Assembly (NCBI GenBank): GCA_011389575.1
Contig: JAABUB010000013.1
Coordinates: 1-54,171 of the forward strand
Source of the DNA: Desulfotignum sp.
GTDB lineage: Bacteria; Desulfobacterota; Desulfobacteria; Desulfobacterales; Desulfobacteraceae
Length of the DNA: 54,171 bases
Direction of reading: 5' to 3'
The position numbers and the translations under genes were made by a program. This document shows positions 34,412 through 43,421 of the stretch, one piece after another; the first letter of the stretch is position 1, and each line of letters begins with the position of its first letter. The notes below the pieces were generated by a model, which had not been told where the DNA came from, did not search any database, and saw only the letters and a list, made by a program, of their open reading frames with translations.

Positions 34412-36160
34412 GTGAAAAAGCGGCGCAAGCCGGGCCGGGATGACACATCCCTGGAACAGGGGGCCATCTGCAAGCAGGAAAAAGGCTTGACCCGGGTGGC
34501 CCTGGTTTATCCCAACACTTACAAGACCGGCATGTCAAACCTGGGATTTCAGCGGGTGTACCAGCTGGCCAACCAGCAGGAAACAGTTGCCTGTGAACGG
34601 GTGTTCCTGCCCAGACCGGAACAGGCCAAAATGCCTGCAAAAAGCTGTGAAACCGGTTTGTCCCTTGAGCGCTTTGACATCATTTTGTTTTCCATCTCAT
34701 TTGAAAACGATTTTGTGCATCTCGTCCAGCTGCTTTTGGGGGCAGGCATCCCCCTGCGGTCATGCGACCGCAATCACACCCACCCTCTGGTGGCTGCAGG
34801 GGGCGTTGCCTGCTTTATCAACCCGGAACCCATTGCACCATTGATGGACCTGTTTTTGCTGGGGGAAGCGGAATGCCTGGTGCCTGGCTTTTTTTCTTTC
34901 TTTCATGTCCACAAACGCCGGACAGATCTGCTCAATGGCCTGGAACAACACCTGCCCGGTGCCTATGTGCCAGCCCTGCATACACCTTTTTTATATACAG
35001 GACCTTCTGAACAGGTTTGTAACGCTATTCCCAAAGACCCCCCTTTTGCAAAAATCCAGGTACAGCTGCTGAAAAATCTGGAGGCTGTCCAGACCCATAC
35101 CTGCGTATTGACAACCGGCACTGCCTTTAAAGACAAATTTCTGGTGGAAATTATAAAAGGCTGTCCCCATGGCTGCCGGTTCTGCACCGCCGGTTTCATT
35201 TACCGCCCGCCCCGGATCTACCCGGAAAACACCATTTTTGCGGCCATGGACAAGGCCCTGGGCAAAACCGATAAAATCGGGCTGGTGGGATCAGCCATTC
35301 TGGACCACCCGGACATTGCCGCCATCTGCAGTCACGGCGCCAAAAACGGGTGCTCTCTTTCCTTTTCCTCTTTGCGGGCAGACAAACTGGATGACCAGAT
35401 GACAGACCTGCTGGCCGCCTCCAGTGTAAAAACCGCCACCATTGCACCAGAGGCCGGATCCGAGCGCATGCGGCATATCATCAACAAAAAAATGACCCTG
35501 CAGGATATTTTACAGGCCGTGGACAAACTGGTGGGAAAAACGATCCTGCACCTTCGGCTGTATTTCATGATCGGCCTGCCCTTTGAAACCCATGGGGATG
35601 CTGAAGCCATCGTCACCTTGACCCGGCAGATCAAGGAGCGGTTTCTGGCCGCATCCAGAAAACAAAAGCGCATGGGCACCATCACTTTGCGTATCAATCC
35701 TTTTATTCCCAAACCCGGCACCCCGTTTCAATGGGCTGCCCTGGCAGATGACGCCACCCTCAAACACAGGGCCGGCATCATCCGGCAGGGCCTAAAAAAA
35801 ACCGCCAATGTCACGGTGAATATCGCATCTGTAAAAACTGCGAAAATCAATACCCTGCTCTCTTTGGGAGACCGGCACACAGCAGATGTTCTGGAAACAG
35901 CATGCCGGCAGAGCTGGGCACGAGCCCTTAAAGCGCACCAGGCACATCTGCACCAGGTGGTGTACACCCAAAAACAGATTCCCTGTCCGTCAGAAGACGG
36001 CTGTGACCATACCCCTGCCGCCCCTTTGCCCTGGCATATCCTGGACCAGCACATATCCTTACGTTTTCTTGCAAAAGAATGGCACAGGGCGCAGCAGGAA
36101 AAACAATCAGCTTCCTGCCCCATGATCGATTGCCGCACCTGCCGGGTATGCATGTCGTAA
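34412..36160 (+). CDS. B12-binding-like radical SAM protein (TIGR03960-like)
   Basis: This 582-residue protein starts with a cobalamin-binding-like alpha/beta region (about 25-170: VALVYPNTYKTGMSNLGFQ, FDIILFSISFEND, AAGGVACFINPEPIAP). A radical SAM core follows with Cys251-x3-Cys255-x2-Cys258 (GCPHGCRFCTAGFIYRPPR), and APEAGSERMR and RINPFIPKPGTPFQW are family motifs. A C-terminal Cys cluster (CPMIDCRTCRVC) may hold a second cluster. The start is GTG 34412, 3 bp after ftsZ. It resembles TIGR03960-type proteins, often found near Rne/Rng and TIGR03936 genes, which are absent here. The substrate is unknown. Confidence 0.75.
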   Translation: MKKRRKPGRDDTSLEQGAICKQEKGLTRVALVYPNTYKTGMSNLGFQRVYQLANQQETVACERVFLPRPEQAKMPAKSCETGLSLERFDIILFSISFENDFVHLVQLLLGAGIPLRSCDRNHTHPLVAAGGVACFINPEPIAPLMDLFLLGEAECLVPGFFSFFHVHKRRTDLLNGLEQHLPGAYVPALHTPFLYTGPSEQVCNAIPKDPPFAKIQVQLLKNLEAVQTHTCVLTTGTAFKDKFLVEIIKGCPHGCRFCTAGFIYRPPRIYPENTIFAAMDKALGKTDKIGLVGSAILDHPDIAAICSHGAKNGCSLSFSSLRADKLDDQMTDLLAASSVKTATIAPEAGSERMRHIINKKMTLQDILQAVDKLVGKTILHLRLYFMIGLPFETHGDAEAIVTLTRQIKERFLAASRKQKRMGTITLRINPFIPKPGTPFQWAALADDATLKHRAGIIRQGLKKTANVTVNIASVKTAKINTLLSLGDRHTADVLETACRQSWARALKAHQAHLHQVVYTQKQIPCPSEDGCDHTPAAPLPWHILDQHISLRFLAKEWHRAQQEKQSASCPMIDCRTCRVCMS

Positions 36161-36225
36161 CACACCACAGCATTTACAAATCGCTCAACCCCGGCTTTAC
36201 AGCTCTACGCTTTATTTTTCACAAA

Positions 36226-36241
36226 CGGTAAAATATTACCG
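36226..36241. promoter_or_regulatory. Palindrome upstream of glpK
   Basis: CGGTAA-AATA-TTACCG is a perfect 6+6 inverted repeat with a four-base centre, 139 bp before the glpK start. It is suited to a LacI/GntR-like dimer. No cognate regulator is in the window. Confidence 0.4.
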
Positions 36242-36298
36242 CTTGGTGGATACTTCGGGCTCAGGAAAAACATTTTCCTTGCACAACCAAAAACCAGA

Positions 36299-36368
36299 TT
36301 ATAGAATCCACAGCCATGGCAGCGCGCAAATACAAAAAAAGTAATAATGGCTTCCATTTATTCTATAA
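36299..36368 (+). promoter_or_regulatory. Inverted repeat ending at the glpK ribosome site
   Basis: TTATAGAAT (36299-36307) and ATTCTATAA (36360-36368) are exact reverse complements. The right arm runs into the AAGGAGG ribosome site (36367-36373). In mRNA this could form a long-loop hairpin touching the Shine-Dalgarno sequence. Confidence 0.35.
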
Positions 36369-36379
36369 GGAGGCATGTC

Positions 36380-37897
36380 ATGACAACCTGTCTTGGATCC
36401 ATTGACCAGGGTACCACCAGCACCCGGTTCATCATTTTTGACAAGACCGGGACCATCATGGCCCAGAGCAGACTGGAACATGACCAGATCTGTGAACAAC
36501 CCGGATGGGTGGAACATGATCCCGCCCAGATCTGGCACAACACCCGGACGGTTATCGCCAGGGCACTGGAAAAAGCGGGTATTACCGGCAAAAACCTGTG
36601 CAGCATCGGCATCACCAACCAGCGGGAAACGGTTCTGGCCTGGGACAAACGGTCCGGGAAACCTTTGCATAATGCCATTGTATGGCAGTGTGCCCGCAGT
36701 GATGATATCTGCCGGAACCTGGATAACGTATATGGCAAAGACTGCTTCAGACAGAAAACCGGGCTGCCCACTGCCACCTATTTTTCCGGTCCCAAAATAA
36801 AATGGCTGCTGGATCATGTACCGGCTGTAAAACAGGCCATGGGAAAGGGCCATGTTCTGTTCGGCACCATGGATGCCTGGGTGATCTGGAATTTAACCGG
36901 GGGACCGGGAAAAGGGTACCATGTCACTGATGTGACCAATGCCTCCAGAACCCTGCTCATGAATCTTACGACCCTGGACTGGGACAGAGATATTCTTGAT
37001 ACTTTGGGAATCAGTGCCGACTGTCTGCCCCGGATTGTTCCTTCTTCAGATCCGGAAGCATTCGGCAAAACCGATCCTGCCGGTCCCTTGAAATGCGCAG
37101 TGACAGTGGGCGGAGATCTGGGTGACCAGCAGGCGGCTTTATTCGGCCACACCTGCTTTGCCCCGGGGGAGGCCAAAAACACCTATGGCACCGGGTGTTT
37201 TTTATTGTTCAACACCGGGAGTACCATCACATTCTCAGACCATGGCCTGCTCACCACCCTGGGGTACCAGATCCATGGACACAAACCCGTGTATGTGCTG
37301 GAAGGATCCATTGCCTATGCCGGTGCCCTGGTACAATGGGTGAGAGACAACCTCGGGCTGATCACCACTGCCCGGGAGATCGAAACCCTGGCCAATACCG
37401 TAAAAGACAATGGAGATGTCTATTGTGTGCCGGCATTTTCCGGGCTGTTTGCCCCGTACTGGCGGTCGGATGCCAGAGGCGTGATTGCCGGGTTAAGCCA
37501 GTTTGCCAACAAAGGCCATATTGCCAGGGCGGTTCTGGAGGCCAGTGCATTCCAGACCAAAGACATTGTGGAGGCCATTTCAAAAGACCTGGGACCGGAT
37601 ATGCAGCTGGCCTGTCTCAAAGTGGACGGCGGCATGGTGGAAAACGAAACATTAATGCAGTTTCAGGCGGATATTCTGAATACACCGGTCATCCGGCCCA
37701 AAATAAGGGAAACCACAGCACTGGGAGCGGCCTATGCCGCCGGTCTGGCAGTGGGCTTCTGGCCGAACACCCAATCATTGAAGAAGAACTGGCAGGCCCA
37801 CGCCACCTGGAAGCCGGATATGGAAACATCTTTGCGAAACCGGCTGTATGCCGGCTGGAAAAAAGCGGTGGAAAAGTCTTTTGCCTGGAAAGAATAG
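36380..37897 (+). CDS. glpK: Glycerol kinase
   Basis: This 505-residue FGGY kinase phosphorylates glycerol to glycerol 3-phosphate. SIDQGTTSTRFIIFD is the N-terminal phosphate loop, EQPGWVEHDP is the glycerol-binding block, TNQRETVLAWD and AIVWQCARS are family motifs, GGDLGDQQAALFGH and YGTGCFLLFNTG the ATP-domain loops, and VDGGMVENETLMQFQADIL the adenosine region. The ATG at 36380 follows AAGGAGG. No glpF, glpD or glpR lies next to it, so it appears to be a single-gene unit. Confidence 0.96.
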   Translation: MTTCLGSIDQGTTSTRFIIFDKTGTIMAQSRLEHDQICEQPGWVEHDPAQIWHNTRTVIARALEKAGITGKNLCSIGITNQRETVLAWDKRSGKPLHNAIVWQCARSDDICRNLDNVYGKDCFRQKTGLPTATYFSGPKIKWLLDHVPAVKQAMGKGHVLFGTMDAWVIWNLTGGPGKGYHVTDVTNASRTLLMNLTTLDWDRDILDTLGISADCLPRIVPSSDPEAFGKTDPAGPLKCAVTVGGDLGDQQAALFGHTCFAPGEAKNTYGTGCFLLFNTGSTITFSDHGLLTTLGYQIHGHKPVYVLEGSIAYAGALVQWVRDNLGLITTAREIETLANTVKDNGDVYCVPAFSGLFAPYWRSDARGVIAGLSQFANKGHIARAVLEASAFQTKDIVEAISKDLGPDMQLACLKVDGGMVENETLMQFQADILNTPVIRPKIRETTALGAAYAAGLAVGFWPNTQSLKKNWQAHATWKPDMETSLRNRLYAGWKKAVEKSFAWKE

Positions 37898-37899
37898 AT

Positions 37900-37916
37900 C
37901 AAAGATAATATCTTTG
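37900..37916. promoter_or_regulatory. Perfect 8+8 palindrome after glpK
   Basis: CAAAGATA-A-TATCTTTG begins 2 bp after the glpK stop. The one-base centre makes an RNA hairpin loop poor and there is no T run, so a protein-binding site for the next promoter is more likely than a terminator. Confidence 0.4.
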
Positions 37917-37952
37917 TAAACTGTAAAATGAGATAATTGCCAAAAATTTTCC

Positions 37953-37981
37953 TTGTGTATATTGCCAATTAATTTTATAAG
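37953..37981 (+). promoter_or_regulatory. Candidate sigma70 promoter of ppaC
   Basis: TTGTGT (37953-37958) and TATAAG (37976-37981) are 17 bases apart in an AT-rich region. A second possible -10, TATACT, lies a few bases downstream. The predicted leader to the ATG at 38103 is over 110 nt. Confidence 0.45.
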
Positions 37982-38102
37982 ATATACTGATTTTTATTAA
38001 GGATAGCCCGATTTTACCGAAGCTGCAATAATAAAAAACATTATGATGATTGCCAGGAAACGCCATCATCCCATTGATAAACATGACTAATTAGGAGGTT
38101 TT

Positions 38103-39023
38103 ATGACAACATTGGTATTTGGTCACAAAAATCCAGATACAGATTCTGTGTGTGCAGCCATTGCACTGGCAGATCTTAAGAAAAAACTCGGAGAAGACAC
38201 TGCACCGACTGTTCAGGGTGAACTTAATCCTGAATCCAACTTTGTTCTGGACAAATTTGGCTTGGCTGCTCCCAAGGTGGTAACTTCCTATGCCGGCAAA
38301 GATGTATATCTGGTGGATCATTCAGATCTGGCCCAGAGCGCGGATGACCTGGCAGAGGCCAACATTTTGGGAATTGTGGACCACCACAAATTAGGGGATG
38401 TGACCACGGCCCAGCCCCTGGAATGCTGGATCTGGCCGGTTGGCTGCACCTGCACTGTCATCTCCCGCATGTATAAATACCTTGGGATTGACATCCCCAA
38501 AGATATCGCCGGCATCATGCTCTGCGCTATTCTTTCAGACACGGTTATTTTTAAGTCTGCTACCTGTACGGATGATGACAAAGCGGTTTGCGCAGAACTG
38601 GCAGAACTATGCGGTGAAAGTGATCTGGAAGCACTTGGTATCGAGATGTTCAAGGTAAAATCAGCAGTGGAAGGCACCCCTGTCCGCGAACTGGTTTTCC
38701 GTGACTATAAAGACTTCAACATGAGCGGCAGCGGTGTCGGGGTGGGTCAGCTCGAACTGGTGGATCTGTCCATCGTTGACGGCATCAAGGCAGATCTGGA
38801 AAAAGACATTAAGGATCTGAAGGCGGAAAAAGGACACCACACCGTGCTGCTGATGCTCACCGACATCATGAAAGAAGGCACGGAGCTGCTGGTGGCATCT
38901 GATGACGAATCTGTTGTGGAAAAAGCATTCGGGGTTGCACCGGCCGGTGGAAAGGCCTGGCTTCCAGGCATTATGAGCCGCAAAAAACAGATCGTACCGG
39001 ATCTGGAAAAGGCATTCAGCTAA
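38103..39023 (+). CDS. ppaC: Manganese-dependent inorganic pyrophosphatase (family II)
   Basis: This 306-residue DHH-family enzyme hydrolyses pyrophosphate to phosphate in the cytoplasm. In sulfate reducers this drives ATP sulfurylase forward. Metal ligands are visible in GHKNPDTDS, LVDHSD and VDHHKLGD (the DHH motif), and the C-terminal DHHA2 domain ends GIMSRKKQIVPDLEKAF with the SRKKQ substrate-binding motif. A strong ribosome site, TTAGGAGG, precedes the ATG. It stands alone, with its own promoter and terminator, and its codon use suggests high expression. Confidence 0.96.
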   Translation: MTTLVFGHKNPDTDSVCAAIALADLKKKLGEDTAPTVQGELNPESNFVLDKFGLAAPKVVTSYAGKDVYLVDHSDLAQSADDLAEANILGIVDHHKLGDVTTAQPLECWIWPVGCTCTVISRMYKYLGIDIPKDIAGIMLCAILSDTVIFKSATCTDDDKAVCAELAELCGESDLEALGIEMFKVKSAVEGTPVRELVFRDYKDFNMSGSGVGVGQLELVDLSIVDGIKADLEKDIKDLKAEKGHHTVLLMLTDIMKEGTELLVASDDESVVEKAFGVAPAGGKAWLPGIMSRKKQIVPDLEKAFS

Positions 39024-39097
39024 CTATCCTGACTGACCGGGCTGCCAGATCTATTTGAATCAGCCCTGCTCATTGGAGCAAAATCAAATCATACAGG

Positions 39098-39122
39098 GGC
39101 CGGCAGAACTGCCGGCCTTTTT
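39098..39122 (+). terminator. Rho-independent terminator after ppaC
   Basis: GGCCGGCAG-AA-CTGCCGGCC is a perfect 9-bp hairpin followed by TTTTT. It ends the plus-strand block, with the minus-strand sensor gene ending just beyond. Confidence 0.92.
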
Positions 39123-39123
39123 C

Positions 39124-41130
39124 TTATGAGGTATGACGCAGGTGTGCTGCCGCCCTGCCTTTTTCCGAACAATTGTTGAATATGCCATTGAGTTTTTCCG
39201 ACAGCATGGCCACATCAAAGGGTTTAAAAATAAAATCACTGCATCCTTTTTGCATCATATGTTTGATTTCGTTTTCCTTGTTATGGCCTGATGAAACCAG
39301 CACCCGTACATCAGGTTGAATACGCCGGATATTGTCAAATGTTTCTTTTCCGCTCATCTGCGGCATAACCATATCCAGAATTACCAGGTCAATTTTTTTT
39401 CCGGCAGTTTTCATAATGTTGACTGCTTCAAGACCGCTCAGAGCGATCTTGACATCATAGCCCAGAGATTCCAGCATTTCAGAACAGACTTCAATCACGC
39501 CTTTTTCATCGTCCACCAGCAAAATGGTTCCCTTGCCATTGATAATTTTTTCCAGACTGTTCAATGGATTTTTAACGGCTGCACTGGCTTTTTTGGCCGG
39601 CAAAAAAAACATGAATGCACTTCCTGCCCCCGGCCGGCTTTCAACCTTGAAAATCCCCTTGTGGCGTTTGATGATACCATAGGCTGTAGCCAGTCCCAGA
39701 CCGGTTCCCTGGCCTCTTTCCTTGGTGGTGAAAAAAGGATCAAAAATGCGTGTCATGGTGTCTTTATCCATGCCGATGCCGGTATCTTTCACTGTAATTC
39801 TAACAAAGGGCCCGGCTTGTTCAACCCCGACGATTTCTTGTTTTTCCTTGTCGATCCATACATTCTCAGATTTGATGGTGATTTTGCCACCATCCGGCAT
39901 GGCCTGCCAGGCGTTGACAAACAGATTCATGAGCACCTGCTTAATCTGACCCTCATCCACCAGTGTGCCCCACAGTTTCTTTTCCAGCACAGGTTCAATA
40001 ATGATGTCTTTTTTGGTTCTGCCAAACATCTTTGCAGACATTTTCAAAAGAAAATTAAGATTTATAAAGCAGGTTTCATGGCCGTTCTTCTGGGCAAATC
40101 CCAATAACTGCCGGGACATTTCTGCCCCTGACGACACATATTCATCAATATTGGCCAGGCGTTTAAACTCCACACTCTGACTGTCAAATCCGGTTTTAAC
40201 CAGAGAGGCATAGCCCTGGATACCCATGAGAATATTGTTAAAATCGTGGGCAATGCCCCCGGCCAGGGTGCCAATGGCCTCCATTTTCTGGGCCTGGCGC
40301 AACTGTGCTTCCAGATTGACCCGTTCACTGACATCGCGTGCCACACAATACAACCCTTTTATTTCTTTTCGATCTCCTCCGGCAGGCAGGTGCATCGGGG
40401 AAGCCTTAAGTTCCATAAATGCATAAGCTGTAAAAATATCATGGCAGGCATCAGTGTACCCGGCCTTTTTAACCCGGAGATTCATCTGCAGACCATGGGC
40501 AGCATCAGATCGGTCCTGCCCGGAGCAGTTCAGCTGCCGAACCTTTTGCTGATCCCGGGAATGGACAAATTTTTCAAACTGATTTCCCAGCATGTTTTGT
40601 TTGGAAAAGCCCAGCAATTTTTCGCACTGGTCATTTACAAAAAGAAAATGCCCGGTTTCATCCAGAGTAAAAATAAGGTCCGGAGAATTGTTCACCATGT
40701 TTTGGTATTGTTTTTCAGAAGCTGCCAGGCGGGCGGAAACAGCTTTTTTATCGGCCACTAATTTTTTCTGGCTCAGGCCGTTTTTAACGGTCTTGATCAG
40801 GTCTGCATATTCAAAAGGTTTTTTCAAATAATCCCAAGCGCCTTTTTTCAGAGCCTTGACAGCAGACTCCACAGAAGCAAACCCTGTCATGATAACAATC
40901 AGTACATCACTATCAACGCCCAGAACATGCTCCATGACCTGGTATCCATTCAGATCCGGCATGCTGATATCCAGCAGCACCAGATCAAACCGCTGCCGGC
41001 CAAACATGGCAAGCGCTTCCGCCCCGTTATAGGCCCCGACAACATCAAGCCCCTCACGGTTCAGGCATCTCGAAATATTTTCAACGATCCGCCTTTCATC
41101 ATCAACCACCAGTATCTGTTCAAGGCTCAT
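39124..41130 (-). CDS. Hybrid sensor kinase: REC-PAS-HisKA-HATPase-REC
   Basis: This 668-residue protein lacks membrane segments and is probably cytoplasmic. Residues 5-118 form a receiver with phospho-acceptor Asp54 (VLLDISMPD). About 136-270 is a PAS domain (YQNMVNNSPDLIFTLDETG). His295 in GGIAHDFNNIL is the phosphorylation site, and ATPase motifs are NLFVNAWQAM (N box), DTGIGMD (G1) and GTGLGLATAYGIIKRH (G2). A second receiver (535-650) has Asp586 (VILDMVMPQ). Input by receiver and output by receiver suggest a phosphorelay hub. No partner regulator is adjacent, so its signal is unknown. A GTTACTGTAAC palindrome lies just upstream. Confidence 0.88.
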   Translation of the reverse strand: MSLEQILVVDDERRIVENISRCLNREGLDVVGAYNGAEALAMFGRQRFDLVLLDISMPDLNGYQVMEHVLGVDSDVLIVIMTGFASVESAVKALKKGAWDYLKKPFEYADLIKTVKNGLSQKKLVADKKAVSARLAASEKQYQNMVNNSPDLIFTLDETGHFLFVNDQCEKLLGFSKQNMLGNQFEKFVHSRDQQKVRQLNCSGQDRSDAAHGLQMNLRVKKAGYTDACHDIFTAYAFMELKASPMHLPAGGDRKEIKGLYCVARDVSERVNLEAQLRQAQKMEAIGTLAGGIAHDFNNILMGIQGYASLVKTGFDSQSVEFKRLANIDEYVSSGAEMSRQLLGFAQKNGHETCFINLNFLLKMSAKMFGRTKKDIIIEPVLEKKLWGTLVDEGQIKQVLMNLFVNAWQAMPDGGKITIKSENVWIDKEKQEIVGVEQAGPFVRITVKDTGIGMDKDTMTRIFDPFFTTKERGQGTGLGLATAYGIIKRHKGIFKVESRPGAGSAFMFFLPAKKASAAVKNPLNSLEKIINGKGTILLVDDEKGVIEVCSEMLESLGYDVKIALSGLEAVNIMKTAGKKIDLVILDMVMPQMSGKETFDNIRRIQPDVRVLVSSGHNKENEIKHMMQKGCSDFIFKPFDVAMLSEKLNGIFNNCSEKGRAAAHLRHTS

Positions 41131-41179
41131 AATACTCCGTCACCATCATTTAGTTACTGTAACAAATTTTCCAGGGGCC

Positions 41180-43270
41180 TCAGGACTCCCTGGTTTTTTC
41201 ATAACAGATCAATCCGCATTGCAGGCAGCGCTCTGACTCATTAAGGGCATTTTTTTCAGAAAAGCCGGTGGATCCTGCATCAGCCTGTCCGGGTGTCAGA
41301 CTGGTATGCGCTGTCTGGTCATGTTTTTGTATCGCCATGTCAAAAATATTTCGGGGGGATGGTGCCACCTGGTGCAGATCACTGACATCCTGGAGAGGGG
41401 TCTGGGAGGTTATCATTTTGTCAGGATCGGCAAACACCAGACCATACATGAGATTATGCATGGCAGCAGCAGCTTTTCTGCCGCCGTTAATAGCTGATAC
41501 AGCTGCCGGATATTCAGAGATAATATCCTGGTCTGACAGCAATCCTTCCCGGGAACGGGTATCCGGCTTTTTGGGCAGTTCAACCCCTTGCCATGCCAGT
41601 GGGGTGTCGGATTTTGGTTTTTCATCTGCAATATCCAGGTTCGCATTCGGAATAGCCTGGGAAGGAATAAACACCAGTTCCGGGAATCGTCCTGCCCCGA
41701 TAACAAGGGTGTCTGCATCAATATGAAAGCGCCGGCCGGAAGTCAGGTCTGTGGCTTCCACAGCCGCAAGGGTGTCATCTTTTCCCATCACCTTTGTGAT
41801 ACCTGCGTTAAAGACAAAGGTCACTGTATCTTTTGCCGCATCATCCACCCGGGATGGATCAAAATCAGGATCTTCTTTTTTATGTCTGGACACAATGGTG
41901 ATCTTTTGCACCCCTTTTTCAACCAGGGCATTCACAGCGGCAGCAAGGTATTTTCCTCCGCCTGCGATCACAGCCTGTTTGCCGCAGTTTACCTGGATGT
42001 TTTTGTCATGGCCGGCGCGCACAAGATCTATGAGCAGATGGCTGCCCGGAAAAACCGGGACAGGCTGGTCTGCTTCTCCTCTGGACATGCGCGAATCCCA
42101 TCCGCCGGTGGCGGTGAATACTGCATTAAATCCCTGGCGCAGCAGATCCGGAATGGTCATGTCAACACCGATACACACTCCGGTTTTCACGGTCACCCCC
42201 AGATCCTGGATGCCCTGGATATCCCAGTCCAGAATATCCATGGACAGGCGCTGTCTGGCAATGGCTTTGCGCAGCAGCCCGCCCACCTGGTCGGTTGTTT
42301 CAAAAACCGTTGGCGCATGGCCCAGGCGTGCACAAAAATAGGCTGCTGACAGCCCTTCCACCCCGCCGCCGATGACAGCCACCTTTTTTTCTGTTGCCGG
42401 GGCTTTGTAAGGCTGGATCCGCTGATCCTGGGTCATTTCATAATCACAGACAAAGCGTTTGAGCCCGTTGATGGCAACGGTTTCATCCTGGAACAGCCGC
42501 CGGCAGTCAAATTCGCACAGGGCCGGACAGATCCGGGAAATCACCGTGGGAAAGGGCATTCTTTCCTTGATCACAGACAAAGATCCTGTATAGTCTCCCT
42601 CTCTGATCAACCGGACATATTCTTTGATGTCAATACCGGAGGGACAGGCCCGCTGACAGGGGGTGGTGCAGTCCTCCACCGTATATTCGCGCATGATGCG
42701 CCGGGTCACCGATGTCAGCCGGATAATGTTCTTGGGGCAGATTTTTTCGCAGGCCCCGCAGCCGGTGCAGTTTTCCTGGTTCACCTTCGGCAGTCCGTCC
42801 GGTCCCATGGAAAGGGCATCGAACTTACAGGCGCTCACACAAGTGCCCAGTCCCAGGCAGCCGATGCGGCACACCTTCATGCCGCCCAAAAGCATGGCAG
42901 CGGCCCGGCAGTCTCTCACTCCCTGGTAGGTATAGGTAAGGTCTGCATCTGCATTGCCGTAGTAACACCCGGGCCCTGCAAATTCAGGTTCCTTGTCTGA
43001 TACAGATACCCCCATGATACCGGCAATGGCATGGGCCACATCGTCCCCGGCTGCCACACAGGAGTTTACAGTGGCCTTTCCTTCCACAATGGCCTGGGCA
43101 TTGGCCGTACATCCGGGCAGACCGCACCCTCCGCAGTTGGCACCGGGAAGCACATCATCAATGGCCACCACTTTCGGGTCCTCATATACATAAAATGCCT
43201 TGGAAGCGATCACCAGGGCTGTACCGATAACCACCCCCAGGCCTCCCATCATCAGAATAGATTGAATCAT
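41180..43270 (-). CDS. RnfB-like iron-sulfur protein fused to a GltD-like flavin oxidoreductase
   Basis: This 696-residue protein is a fusion. Residues 1-190 are RnfB-like: a membrane anchor, a 4Fe-4S loop (Cys46, 49, 54, 71 in ANCGGCGLPGC) and two ferredoxin clusters (Cys134/138/143/147 and Cys168/171/174/178). Residues 200-690 resemble GltD: Cys201/205/209 and Cys248/252/256 clusters, an FAD loop at GGGVEGLSAA, and a second Rossmann loop at GGGKYLAAA. That second loop departs from the usual GGGNTAMDA, so pyridine nucleotide use is uncertain. A C-terminal CLQCGLIC follows. It probably moves electrons between a ferredoxin or quinone and a soluble partner. AAGGATACCAC precedes the ATG. No other rnf genes are present. 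Confidence 0.82.
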   Translation of the reverse strand: MIQSILMMGGLGVVIGTALVIASKAFYVYEDPKVVAIDDVLPGANCGGCGLPGCTANAQAIVEGKATVNSCVAAGDDVAHAIAGIMGVSVSDKEPEFAGPGCYYGNADADLTYTYQGVRDCRAAAMLLGGMKVCRIGCLGLGTCVSACKFDALSMGPDGLPKVNQENCTGCGACEKICPKNIIRLTSVTRRIMREYTVEDCTTPCQRACPSGIDIKEYVRLIREGDYTGSLSVIKERMPFPTVISRICPALCEFDCRRLFQDETVAINGLKRFVCDYEMTQDQRIQPYKAPATEKKVAVIGGGVEGLSAAYFCARLGHAPTVFETTDQVGGLLRKAIARQRLSMDILDWDIQGIQDLGVTVKTGVCIGVDMTIPDLLRQGFNAVFTATGGWDSRMSRGEADQPVPVFPGSHLLIDLVRAGHDKNIQVNCGKQAVIAGGGKYLAAAVNALVEKGVQKITIVSRHKKEDPDFDPSRVDDAAKDTVTFVFNAGITKVMGKDDTLAAVEATDLTSGRRFHIDADTLVIGAGRFPELVFIPSQAIPNANLDIADEKPKSDTPLAWQGVELPKKPDTRSREGLLSDQDIISEYPAAVSAINGGRKAAAAMHNLMYGLVFADPDKMITSQTPLQDVSDLHQVAPSPRNIFDMAIQKHDQTAHTSLTPGQADAGSTGFSEKNALNESERCLQCGLICYEKTRES

Positions 43271-43313
43271 GTGGTATCCTTCATGTTTGCAATTGTCTTT
43301 TTATGCATGTGTA

Positions 43314-43328
43314 TCCGGACAGACCGGA
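43314..43328 (-). promoter_or_regulatory. Candidate operator before the RnfB-GltD gene
   Basis: On the minus strand TGTCCGG occurs twice, 9 bases apart, and the core also reads as the inverted repeat TCCGG-N5-CCGGA. It lies just downstream of the predicted promoter, where a bound repressor would act. Confidence 0.35.
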
Positions 43329-43340
43329 CAAATCTCTTAC

Positions 43341-43370
43341 TCTATAATCATCAGTAAAGCAAAATGTCAA
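43341..43370 (-). promoter_or_regulatory. Candidate sigma70 promoter of the RnfB-GltD gene
   Basis: On the minus strand a consensus TTGACA (43365-43370) is followed after 18 bases by TATAGA (43341-43346), or after 17 by TTATAG. The RnfB-GltD start lies about 70 bp downstream. Confidence 0.55.
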
Positions 43371-43421
43371 CCATATCCCTCAATTTTCCCAAATAATTAA
43401 TGCATCTTTAACAAAACAATA

